NCBI GenBank assembly: GCA_012934845.2
Contig: WNNJ02000965.1
Span: forward strand, 124,001 to 188,000
Source: Pomphorhynchus laevis
Taxonomy: Eukaryota; Acanthocephala; Palaeacanthocephala; Echinorhynchida; Pomphorhynchidae
DNA length: 64,000 nucleotides
Direction: 5' to 3'
This document shows, one piece after another, positions 43,900 through 54,199 of this stretch. A program made the translations under genes and the position numbers. The notes below the pieces were generated by a model that saw only the letters and a list, made by a program, of their open reading frames with translations, did no database searches and was not told where the DNA came from. Numbering within the stretch: position 1 is the first letter of the stretch; each line of letters starts with the position of its first letter.

Positions 43900-45200
43900 T
43901 ACGAACTAAACTACTCTAGACATTGCAATTATGGTCCTCAGATCAAAGTTATCTTTCAGATAGCCTAAAATGTTCTACGGGCAGTATCGAGATTTGATCT
44001 TTTTACCGGTACTGATGTCTACCCCGAGGTAGAAGTCTAGGTAAACTACTTTTCGGAGAGTCTGGTCTAGAAAACACTTCGAGGAAGGTGACCTAGACAT
44101 TATCAAAAAGTGTCCTAGCAACTAAAACTGACTTCTTTCGGTGTGGAAAATCAGCAACTGGTCATCGAGTCCATCCCTAACGACCAAATTCCTAAGATCG
44201 GCCACATATCGAAGGATCTCAATTCGGTCGCTTGTATCCGAAATATTATCCTTCGGTTATAATCCAAAGAAGATCTTGGAACGAAAATTGCGTCTTAAAC
44301 CAAAAGCTTCGTCCGTAGACTCAATTCTTGTTTCACCACGATTTACTTGTACAAAGAACACTGCTGCGTTAGCTAAATAGATCCGCTTCTAAATCTCCCT
44401 GATGTTTCTGCCATCTTTCAAAACAATACTTTAAAATACCTGCGGTCCTCCACATTAGCAAGAACATTTTTACCAATCCAGATTGACATTGACACCTGAA
44501 TTCGAGACGAACACGTAGAGACATTCTTGGAGATACTAACCAGCATCGCTGCTGCTTGTAATTCTATAATTCTATGCATTGTAAGTCTTCAGGATAAGAA
44601 GCTAACAAGACAACATCATCTGCAAAAAGCAGATTTGGTATCCTGATTAAACCAAACTGAAGACTGACATCCGACAAAAGCAGCCCATCTCGTAATTTCG
44701 TTCATATAAACAAGGAACAAAAGTGAAGACAAAGGACAACCCTGACGAAGCCCAACGTTTACTGAAAACGATTCAGACTTCCTACCTAGAACACGAACAC
44801 AACTCATACTTTGTTTATACAGAGAAGCCACAGCTACCCGAAGATAGTGTGGTATTGCATACTCCTTTAGTACCTCCAACAACCTCTCTCGCAGAACTCG
44901 GTCGAACGCCTTCTCCAAATCTACAACGCACATGTCGGCAGGCTGATCGAACTCCTGAGAATGCTCGAAGATGGTTGAGAAAGTAAAGAGCTGATCATAC
45001 TTCCACGACTTGGACGAAACCGCATTGTTCATCTCGCAACTGACCCTCAACTATAGGCCTTATCCTTAAGTCAAGAATTCTAAAAATAACTTACCAGTTT
45101 GGCTAAGAAGAGTAATGTCTGGGTAATTAGAACAAACTCTTTGGTCACCTTTCTTAAAAATCGGCACCACCACAGTTCGCTAATTACTAGGAACCTCGCC
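43900..45200 (-). mobile_element. RTE-like LINE, RT fragment
   Basis: The frame 44616-45050 encodes DMCVVDLEKAFDRVLRERLL, EYAIPHYLRVAVASLYKQSM and KSESFSVNVGLRQGCPLSSL followed by LFLVYMNEI. This is the DLEKAFD...SLY..S...V-G-L-R-Q-G-C-P-L-S...YM-x-E-I signature of RTE-type and related RTs. Downstream pieces reach about 43930 with LLFADDVV-like sequence near 44610 and ILRYVADLRN. Several breaks; dead. Confidence 0.6.
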
Positions 45201-45229
45201 TGACTTCAATGCAAATAGATATCAGCTAA

Positions 45230-46140
45230 ATCTAAAATTGTATAAAGTCGTAATTATTTTTATTTTGAAAAATTATTCACAATGTGCGTAAATTCAATTT
45301 TATATTTATATTCGATGATTTAATTTTTGTTTGATAGACATTATTTTTCTAACATTTTTTAATATCTGCTTAATCTAAATTTGTATAAATAATTGTTTCA
45401 AATAATTTTGATTTATCAGAATATTTAAGGATTCTATTAATTCAATTTTATCCGTATATTTATATTTATTTGATGGTTTAATTTTTGTTAGATAGGCGTT
45501 ATAATTATTATAACATATAAATGTATATCTTTTTTCGAATATAAGGTTAATTAATTTTACTAACGCTTCTTTAATATCTACTAAATTTAGATTTGTATAA
45601 AGCGTACTAAAATCGTATTTATATTTTGAAAATTTATTCCTTTTGTCTGTTCTAAAAATTCTTTTGTAGAATTAATACTGAAATAGTGTTTTATACCAGT
45701 ATTAATTTCGATTACCTTGCAATATTTTTTAAAATGTGCGTGGTTTTAATGTACATAAAAACGCACTACATATGAACCTAGGTTTTATTGGATTTTTATG
45801 TAATTTTGGATTCCAATATAATATAGGTATAGTTTTATCTTATTTAAACTTAATACTCTTTTTTATTCAATATTGAATCGTGACTTGTAATAATTGTTTC
45901 TAAACTCAAATCACTACATTCAATAAGAGCAAATAAAATATTTAATTAAATTCTTCTTTTGCTGGAACTGCTACTGACCCTTTTTCAACTGTAGGCATTG
46001 ATTTATCCTTGTCCATAATTGCTGATTCTGATATTCCTCCACTTTTAATAAACATGCTAAAACTTTCTAAATTACGATTTCCGCCATAAACAATTGGCTG
46101 ATGATTTTCACTTTTTGGGTATAACAAAAGTTGGAAAAAA
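45230..46140 (-). mobile_element. PLE RT N-terminal fragment
   Basis: Between 45390 and 45890 the minus strand matches the well-preserved RT at 49538-50510: PILYWNPKLHKNPIKPRFIC-like sequence near 45800, VIEINTGIKHYFSINSTKEF near 45650-45720, and the STLYTN block near 45600. Truncated before the YIDD part. The frame 45942-46127 is not recognised. Confidence 0.55.
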
Positions 46141-46309
46141 GTTGGAAATTAATTAATTAAAAAGTATTAAAATATTTAGTATTAAAATATTTCATATTTT
46201 TTATTCTTTACACAGTAATCATAAAAATTCATATTAGAATTAAATACACATATATCATCAATGTATCGAAGCATATATTTCATATATTTATATATTTCAT
46301 ATATTTCAT

Positions 46310-47470
46310 ATACTTCATACAATACAAAGCATAAAGTTTATTATTCATCTATAAAACTTGTCCGCTAATAATTTTAAATTTATTTTTAATATTATCGAGT
46401 TGATTTATATATTTTACTATTTTCTGCTTGATGTTATTTTTATAGTAACCTAGTTTGAAATATGTATCTATAATATTATTTAAATGATTTTGAAGAAAGA
46501 CAATATCGTTACATATTGTTCCAATTCTTAAAATTTCATTATTTAATGTATTATATTTTATATTATATGGTATGCATGAATGCTCATGCAAAAATATGTT
46601 TCTTGTAAATTTAAATATGTCATCTTTACGATATAAATTAACAGTAGTTTTAGTTAATGTTAATTTAATGTTCATATCTAGATATACACCTTCTTTATCA
46701 TTATTGTGTTGATTTATATATTTTACTATTTTCTGCTTGATGTTATTTTTATAGTAATCTAGTTTAAAATATGTATCTATTAAATTATTTAAATGATTTT
46801 GAAGAAAGCCAATATCATTACATATTGTTGCAATTCTTAAAATTTCATTATTTAATGTATTATATTTTATATTATATGGTATGCATGAATGCTCATGCAA
46901 AAATATGTTTCTTGTAAATTTAAATAAGTCATCTTTACGATATAAATTAAAAGTAGTTTTAATTGATGTTAATTTAATGTTCATATCAAAATATATACTT
47001 TCTTTATCATTAATATTGGTTTTGTTAAGAATAAGGCTTTCTGGATAAATGTGCTCACTAATTGAATAAAAATTGCTAGAATTAAATACACATATATCAT
47101 CAATGTATCGAAGCATATATTTCATATATTTAAATTGTTTAGATTTAGTTTTTACACAGTTATGAACAAATTCATATTCTATAAAGCTTAAAAATAAGTC
47201 AGCTATAATTGGGCTACTATTACCACCCATTGGAACAACTTTTATTTGTCTAAATATAGATGTCCCTATTTTTAAATAATTTTGATATTATTAATTAATT
47301 TTAGTATATTTCTTGAAAAATATTTATTAAAATTTATTTTTTTTCTACAATATTTCTTGAAACGTGTTTTAATTACTTTAAGTATTGTATTCATATAAAC
47401 AGAAAGTGGTTTTTTTGAATGTTTATTTAAAAGCACTACATATGAGCCATCCAAGAAAGTCAATATCATT
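46310..47470 (-). mobile_element. PLE RT, C-terminal two thirds, with internal duplication
   Basis: The 293-codon frame at 46349-47230 encodes MGGNSSPIIADLFLSFIEYE, LRYIDDICVFN (the catalytic YIDD box) and YPESLILNKTNINDKESIYF, then NLYRKDDLFKFTRNIFLHEH. The C-terminal 120 residues occur twice in tandem within the same frame (repeat of NIKYNTLNNEILRI...KQKIVKYINQ, about 280 bp period). A further frame at 47272-47469 has KKPLSVYMNTILKVIKTRFK. The MG..(C/S)(A/S)P..ADLFL...E and RYIDD motifs fit Penelope-like RTs. It abuts the ubiquilin retrocopy. Confidence 0.6.
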
Positions 47471-47490
47471 ACACAGTATCATAACAATAC

Positions 47491-49516
47491 AGGAGTAATC
47501 CTGCATTGCTTAGTTCAATTAAGCTTAACAATCCACAAATGCAAAGAGTGATGGAGCAGAACCATGAGGTTTCACAATTCTTTTACTATCCGGATTTTTT
47601 ACGTCAAACAATGGAAATGATTCGTAATCCTACAACTATACAGGAAATTACGAGAAACCATGATAGAGCCCTGATTAACCTTGAGAGTTTACCGAGCGGA
47701 TATAATGTTCGACAGAGAATTTATCGCGATTTTCAAGAACCAATGCTTAATGTGGCACATGAGCAGTTTGGCGATAACCCTCTGAATACTAATTCTAGCT
47801 TATCTAGTACAGCTAACACTAGTCAAGTAGGAACTGCAAATACAAACCCCCTGCCTAACCCGGGGGCATCTCAGAATACTACATTTCAAATCGATTCGTC
47901 TAGATCATATGTATCTAATTCAAACCGTTTAGAGTCGCCTTTGCAATCTACGTCAAGCGAAAACACTAATCGGTATTCTACGATGAACCCTCAACAATTA
48001 TTAGTAGTCGATGCTGAAAATCCTCACATGTTATTCGACATGTTGCGGGCATCCAGTTTTAACCCAAATATGGATAATTCTCTCCGCGATCCTGGTATTC
48101 TACTTAATCTGCTTAAGATTCTTCTTAATCTGCTGCGTACATATGAATTTATACAGGACGAAAGACAAAGAGAACAAGTACATCGTGTAATTCATGAGTT
48201 TATAAGTCAGTGGCCAATACCTGAAATTTGTGCTCTATGCACAAATACTCGAGCATTGAGGACGATTGTACAAATTCTAAAGAACCTAATTCGTCTTAGG
48301 GACACATCCCCACAAGTATATTCACAGTTGATATCTTCAAATATAAGCGGTCTAGTCGATAATCAAATGAATAGTCAACCTACTTCATCTGATGTGGATT
48401 CTATTCGATCACCAAGCAATAGACAAACAGCTTATGCAACAACAGTATTTCAAAATTTACAATACTCAAATCAAGATTATACTGCTTCGTTGTTTCAACC
48501 ATTAGATCGTCTTCATCTCCAGCAACATCAGCCGACAAATCAACAACCAAACCAAACTCAAGAACAACTTTATGCATCCGAACTTGTACAAATGCAGACA
48601 TTGGGATTCCATAGCTGTGATACTAATCTGGAAGCGCTTGCTGCATCTATGGGGGACGCAACATTATCCAGATTACCACTTGCACCATTTTTGAACCTTC
48701 CATTTGGAAATTCAAATTGTACTGAAATACAACAAAATATTTTTGGCACTATTCAGACTAATCCACATGCAATTCAAAACCTTCTAAGTAATAATTTGGC
48801 TCAAGGACTTATGAGTAATCCTGCATTGCTTAGTTCAATTAAGCTTAACAATCCACAAATGCAAAGAGTGAGGGAGCAGAACCACGAGGTTTCACAATTC
48901 GTTAACAATCAGGATTTAATGTGTCAAACAATGGAAATGATTCGTATTCCTACAACGATACAGGAAATTACGAGAAACCATGATAGAGACCTGATTAACC
49001 TTGAGAGTTTACCGAGCGGATATAATGTTCGACAGAGAATTTATCGCGATTTTCAAGAACCAATGCTTAATGTGGCACATGAGCAGTTTGGCGATAATCC
49101 CGGGGGCATCTCAGAATACTACATTTCAAAGTAATCGATCTGCATCCATTTTTAATCATTTGCCATTTAATTTAGTCGATTCATCTAGATCATATGTATC
49201 TAATACAAACCGTTTAGAGTTGCCTTTGCAATCTACATCAAGGTGTACATGTACATTGTGTAATTCATGAGTTTATAAGTCAGTGGATTCATCCCCAGCA
49301 ACATCAGCCGACAAATCAACAACCAAACTCAAGAACAACTTTATGCATCTGAACTTGTACAAATGCAGACAGTGAGATTCCATACTCGTGATACAAATCT
49401 TGAAGCGCTTGTTGCATCTATGGAGGACGGTAGAAATGGCTGTAGAACGTATTGAAGACTCTTGACTTTTATTGAAATTTTTATCTTTCCTTTTATAATT
49501 ATTTATTTAAAAAAAT
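47491..49516 (+). pseudogene. Ubiquilin retrocopy, tandemly duplicated, with long open frame
   Basis: The frame 47506-49134 (542 codons, no ATG at its start) is intronless ubiquilin sequence. STI1-like region: LNNPQMQRVMEQNHEV, MEMIRNPTTIQEITRNHDRA, LESLPSGYNVRQRIYRDFQE, PMLNVAHEQFGDNP. A low-complexity middle (Q, S, N-rich) and a UBA domain follow: ELVQMQTLGFHSCDTNLEAL. A second unit starts in the same frame 1320 bp after the first (FLNLPFGNSNCTEIQQN, then the STI1 block again). In another frame it ends with VEMAVERIEDS and a stop near 49464, then an A-run at 49509-49516. The N-terminal ubiquitin-like domain is missing. Ubiquilins shuttle ubiquitinated clients to proteasomes; activity of this copy is doubtful. 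Confidence 0.75.
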
Positions 49517-50520
49517 CGTTACATATTGTTGCAATTCTTAAATTTCATTATTTAATGTATTATATTTTATATTATATGGTATGCATGAATGCTCATGCAA
49601 AAATATGTTTCTTGTAAATTTTAATATGTCATCTTTACGATATAAATTAAAAGTAGGTTTAGTTAATGTTAATTTAATGTTCATATCTGGATATACACCT
49701 TCTTTATCATTAATATTGGTTTTGTTAAGAATAAGGCTTTCTGGATAAATGTGCTCACTAATTGAATAAAAATTATTAGAATTAAATACACATATATCAT
49801 CAATGTATCGAAACATATATTTCATATATTTATATTGTTTAGATTTAGTTTTTACACAGTTATGAACAAATTTATATTCTATAAAGCTTAAAAACAAGTC
49901 AGCTATAATTGGGCTACTATTACCACCCATTGGAACACCTTTTACTTGTCTAAATATAGATGTCCCTACTTTTAAATAATTTTGATTAATCAAAATATTT
50001 TTGGATTCTATTAATTCAATTTTATCCATATATTTATATTTACTTGATGGTTTAATTTTTGTTAGATAGGCGTTATAATTATTATAACATATATATGTAT
50101 ATCTTTTTCCGAATATAAGATTAATTAATTTTACTAACGCTTCTTTAATATCTACTAAACCTAGATTTGTATAAAGCGTACTAAAATCGTATGTATTTAT
50201 ATTTTGAAAATTTATTCCTTTTGTCTGTTCTAAAAATTCTTTTGTAGAATTAATACTGAAATAGTGTTTTATACCAGTATTAATTTCGATTACCTTGCAA
50301 TATTTTTTAAAATGTGCTTTAATTACTTTAAGTATTTTATTCATATAAACAGAAAGTGGTTTTAATGTACATTTAAACGCACTACATATGAACCTAGGTT
50401 TTATTGGATTTTTATGTAATTTTGGATTCCAATATAATATAGGTATATTTTTATTATCTAATTCAACCTTTATACCATTTTTATCTATTATAGAACAGTG
50501 ACTTGTAATTTTATTTCAAT
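49517..50520 (-). mobile_element. PLE RT, best-preserved copy
   Basis: The 268-codon frame at 49538-50344 has HFKKYCKVIEINTGIKHYFS, NTYDFSTLYTNLGLVDIKEA (RT motif A), VKGVPMGGNSSPIIADLFLS (motif B), MFRYIDDICVFNSNNFYSIS (motif C), then the YPESLILNKTN and HEHSCIPYNIKYNTLNNEI segments. Upstream the strand continues with PILYWNPKLHKNPIKPRFIC near 50400-50460, the conserved PKLHK block. C-terminal residues beyond NEI are cut off by the ubiquilin retrocopy side. The motif set matches PLE RTs, possibly of the kind with an N-terminal GIY-YIG nuclease (compare 57440-58255). Confidence 0.65.
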
Positions 50521-52130
50521 TTTATCCATATATATTAATTTACTATCCATAATATATTACTATCTATATTTACTATTTTCTGCTTGATGTTATTTTTATA
50601 GTAACCTAGTTTAAAATATGTATCTATTAAATTATTTAAATGATTTTGAAGAAAGCCAATATCGTTACATATTGTTGCAATTCTTAAAATTTCATTATTT
50701 AATGTATTATATTATATATTATATGGTATGTTTGAATGATCATGCAAAAATATGTTTCTTGTAAATTTATGTCATCTTTACGATATAAATTAATGGTAGT
50801 TTTAGTTAATGTTAATTTAATGTTGATATCTAGATTTTCTATAATTTAAATTTTTCTATAATTGTTTTTAGATTTTCTATAATTTAAATCAATTAAGATA
50901 AAAAAAATTGAAATTTAAAATAAACGTCATTTTTATGAATTGATTATTTACTCATTGTGAAAATGAGTTTCTTTGCAATATGAATATTTGCTTCGAATAT
51001 AAGAAATGACATGATTTACTTCACAGTATAGAATATCGAGTCTTACCTGCACTGTCTCTTAGGCTGTGTCTACACTGTCTTTTACATATATAATGTAAAT
51101 ATATTTTGTATATTTTATACAAAATTTATTGATACAAAATTTGTTTTAATTGATAATAAATAAAATATGTTTATTGAAATTCAATATAGTTTTGCAAATT
51201 AAGCATTTATATACAATACTTATTAACTTTTTAAAATGTATTTGTTGTTGTATTCGTTGCAAGGGATATCATATTTATACTTAACACAAGTTGTTTTCGG
51301 CTTCCCCGTTGAAAATTCAAAATAATTTCGGTAATTTTATAAAAGCGATTTATATATAATCGATTTATATATAATAATCGATTATAAAAATATTTTATAT
51401 AAATTTTTTTACAATTTATTTTTATATCAAGTTAAAATTTAAATTTAAAATAAAAATTTTAAATTTGGTGTGATGGCAAGTGCAGAACAACATTCTTTAA
51501 ATTGTTCACAATTACGATTCTGATGACGTTGATGTTGTTTATATATTTATTGTATTTATATTAATTAATTTATTATTAAATAATAAATTAATAAATTAAT
51601 TTTAATTTATTAATAAATTAATAAATTAAAAATAAATTATTATTAATTAATTTATTATATTATTTAATTTATATTAATTATATTTATTGTATCTTATTCG
51701 AGCTTATTCTAATACAAAGTATATTATTACAAACGTCATTTTTATGAATTGACTAATAAATAACAGAAGTTGTACCAGAATAAGAATTAGAGGTCATCAG
51801 AAGACACTGCTATGCTATCAGGTTTCGGCCCTTAACTCCTCTACCCAACATAGCAGCGGGGCCAAACACGTACTAATGACGTATTTCCTCTGATGAAATT
51901 TCTTGTAAATTTCCATCATCTTTACGATATAAATTTTTAGTAGTTTTAGTTAATGTTATATTTTATATTATATGATAAATTAATAAATAATTATTTATTT
52001 TTAATAAATTTAAGCGTTTAAATTTAATTTTAATATTTTGTTGATTAAACCGATTTGCTATTTTCCGTTTGACTGTATTTTTATAGTAACTTAGTTTAAA
52101 ATATACATCTATTAAATCCAAAAATATTCT
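50521..52130 (-). mobile_element. PLE C-terminal debris and trailer
   Basis: 50560-50840 is another copy of the RT C-terminus (NIKQKIVKY... reading on the minus strand). 51720-51900 contains the structured PLE trailer (51780-51895) and its AT-rich flank; 51890-52130 has degraded C-terminal pieces. Between 50940 and 51720 nothing but AT-rich sequence and a TTAATTTATTA-type simple repeat (51550-51680) is seen. Confidence 0.5.
51780..51895 (-). ncRNA. Structured PLE trailer, second well-preserved copy
   Basis: Same architecture as 14925-15035: AGAGG/CCTCT outer pair, CTGCTATG/CATAGCAG helix, GGCCC/GGGCC pseudoknot pairing. The short hairpin has changed from ATAC/GTAT to ATAC/GTGT, keeping pairing by a G-U. 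CTGATGA and GGAAA motifs are kept on the PLE sense strand. Confidence 0.4.
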
Positions 52131-52628
52131 TTTTAATAGTTTTTGATTTAATATTGACTTATTTTCTTTACAAACTTATTTGTAAATTAATTTACGTTGT
52201 TCTATTTTATTCGTTGCAGCTCAGTGTTTCTTGTAAAATTAACATTTGAACTTTTAAGCATTTGAACAAATACTTGGAGCATTATTTGACCTTTTATTGT
52301 TTTATTTCGTATTAATTTTTAGAGAAAATAAATAGAGAATTCTAAAAAATACAATCATCGGATTCTATTGTTAAAACCGACCTTCCTCGATTACAAAATT
52401 AGAGCGTTCATTTTACCAAGTGAAAGTGTTTGACAAGCGTTTGTTGGTTCTATCTTCCTGATTTTAGGCAATCATTTCCAAACATAAATTTATGACTGTG
52501 AAATTTCAATGAAATTTGAATGAGCAAAAGTGAATGCTTCACAAAGTTAGGGATTGAAGTAAATGAAGAAATCTATAAATTTGTAAAAAGGAAGGTGAAC
52601 ATAATGAACAAATTATGTGAGCTGTAGC
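52131..52628. promoter_or_regulatory. Putative upstream region of aminopeptidase exon 1
   Basis: Non-coding, somewhat less AT-extreme than its left flank. It runs up to the ATG at 52629. No TATA box or other promoter element can be called with confidence; listed because it must contain the 5' UTR and promoter, or an upstream intron, of the gene. Confidence 0.2.
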
Positions 52629-52777
52629 ATGACCGAAGACAATATTCCAACTGCATTAAAATACAAACAAGCAAAGCTTCATTCGATGAACGTCCGGTAT
52701 CCAACACTTTTTATTTGGGCATTTCGTTTTGGAATTTTCATCGGACCAATAATATTTGGAGCGGTGCTTTTATATAG
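52629..52777 (+). CDS. M1 aminopeptidase-like gene, first coding exon (membrane anchor)
   Basis: ATG 52629 opens 49 codons plus 2 bases before a donor AG|GTAAAT. It encodes MTEDNIPTALKYKQAKLHSM, NVRYPTLFIWAFRFG and IFIGPIIFGAVLLY: a short cytosolic tail then a single hydrophobic helix, i.e. a type II signal anchor as in membrane aminopeptidases. The phase 2 end joins exactly to the phase 2 start of the exon at 61207, giving ...LLY-R-LPEAVIPLHY, which is the expected transition from anchor to M1 ectodomain. The intron of 8.4 kb is filled with retroelements. It lies in the spacer of the inverted duplication, so only the right-arm copy has it in the correct orientation. Confidence 0.6.
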
Positions 52778-53299
52778 GTAAATATTTGAGAGCTAATCAT
52801 TACATAATTTATCATAAGATGAATTAACATAAATTACAGATGTAACAATAAATTTGCAGAAACTTAATTGTCGTTAAATTTATAATTATAATTGGTCCTT
52901 AATTATATCCTTTTGATATTTTTCTTAATTCGCCATTTTTAATTACTTTAAGATTAAAGGAGCATATATACTTTTTCAAAATTAAAAGTTTTGCAGTAAT
53001 ATATAATAATATATAAAATATGTAAAATATTTATAAAATATGTATCGTTACATATTTTACTCAATTCCATATTATAATTACAATTTGATTTAAACTCAAA
53101 AATACATTTTTAATTTCATCAAATATATAATATCTAAACGGTGCCCAGATGTGCTTAGTAAACAAGATGATGTGCTTAGTAAACAAATGGTGCATGCCGT
53201 ATATACATGTGTATCCATTAAGGATCCAACGAGTACAGAGACAATTCAGTAACAACATCTGCCTAGTGTTTAAGGATGGTCCGCGCAGCAATTCGATCT
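52778..53299. other. Intronic AT-rich stretch, no gene seen
   Basis: Contains a short local duplication near 53145-53180 (GATGTGCTTAGTAAACAA twice, then TTGTTTACT...). The minus-strand frame at 53061-53324 has no recognisable domain. Confidence 0.3.
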
Positions 53300-53480
53300 G
53301 GTTAAAAGCGTAAGCCTCAGACAATAAAGCAAAGTGTCGGAAACGCCTTTATTCACAATGTCACACAGGCAACCGAAACGACCAGTGTGTACCTCATTCT
53401 ACTGATGAATGTTGCCAGGTACTCATCATTTCGATGCTGAAGTGGTCGTCTAGAAGTGACATGGTTATTGAAAGTCGTGA
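53300..53480 (+). repeat. Dispersed repeat with permuted hammerhead element, copy 5 (divergent)
   Basis: Core about 53368-53456. Stem II is GGCAAC/GTTGCC, stem III base ACGACCA/TGGTCGT with a distal GTACC/GGTAC, and stem I TTCTA/TAGAA. The unpaired GAAA, CTGATGA and GTC positions are kept. All three helices differ in sequence from copy 1 yet still pair. Confidence 0.6.
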
Positions 53481-53584
53481 ATCAAAGTTAAGTCTATCAA
53501 GCAACACCATTTAGTATATATATGTTATGAGCAACGCGCGTAAGTTGCTGGCCTGGATTATCTAGCAATGCGTTCATATATTTT

Positions 53585-53790
53585 GATCGTAAAACAGAAA
53601 ACAGGCAAGACAAATATTTCTTTATTTCAACGTTTCGCCTCTCGGCTTCGTCGGGAAAATTGTAATTAACTTGAACAGTTATAAAAGTTAAGTGTTCGAG
53701 TTAATTAGAATTTTCCTGACAAATCCGAGAGGCGTCGAAATAAAAAAATATTTGTCTTGCCTGATTTCTTTTTCTGTTTTACGATATATT
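53585..53790. repeat. Foldback element with hammerhead-like core in each arm
   Basis: Arms around 53590-53680 and 53695-53780 are complementary (CAGGCAAGACAAATATTTC and complement). The minus strand at 53629-53654 reads CCGACGA, AGCC, GAGA, GGC, GAAACG. The plus arm at 53715-53740 has CTGACAA, ATCC, GAGA, GGC and a one-base insertion before GAAA. Confidence 0.55.
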
Positions 53791-53914
53791 TTCATAATCG
53801 AATTGAATAAGATTAAATCTAATTGAATTATACAAATTGAAATATTTATATTCGTTATATAATATTATATAACTTATTTTTTATATATTCGTTCTATAAA
53901 TACACATGATAACT

Positions 53915-54035
53915 ACACATGTGCATCCACTGAAGCAATTTATCGAGCTATTTGTCAACAATGTGATGCACAATACATCGATGAAACTGACAGATCATTA
54001 AATTTACGCCTAATAATAAAGATTTTCTTAAGCAA
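53915..54035 (+). mobile_element. PLE GIY-YIG endonuclease fragment
   Basis: Encodes STEAIYRAICQQCDAQYIDE followed by TDRSLNLRL, the (V/I)-Y-x-(A/I)-x-C-x-x-C-x-x-x-Y-(V/I)-x-(E/Q)-T-x-R-x-L-x-x-R core of GIY-YIG nucleases in PLEs, with Asp in place of the usual Gly. Short and isolated. Confidence 0.5.
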
Positions 54036-54199
54036 AATAATACATGGATAAGTTAAATTAAGTAAGAAAACAAAAAGAAAACAAGTTATAACAACTTCCT
54101 GACTCTTCTGCTGATGTCTTCTACCATCATGGCCTCAGGTTCAGTGAGATCTAAGCCCAACAGGCAAATCCAAAACGCCGCCCTTCGACTGAACCACAC

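Noticed and set aside
44723-44986. Plus-strand open frame opposite the RTE-like RT
   Set aside because: Antisense to clear RT motifs (VGLRQGCPLS); no independent support.
47491-49134. Functional ubiquilin gene
   Set aside because: It is intronless, lacks the N-terminal ubiquitin-like domain and a start codon at its beginning, is tandemly duplicated with divergent deletions, ends in an A-run and is bounded by PLE debris.
51780-51895. tRNA-like or tRNA-derived SINE head
   Set aside because: No A/B box promoter pair or cloverleaf could be laid out; the position after a PLE stop codon explains it better.
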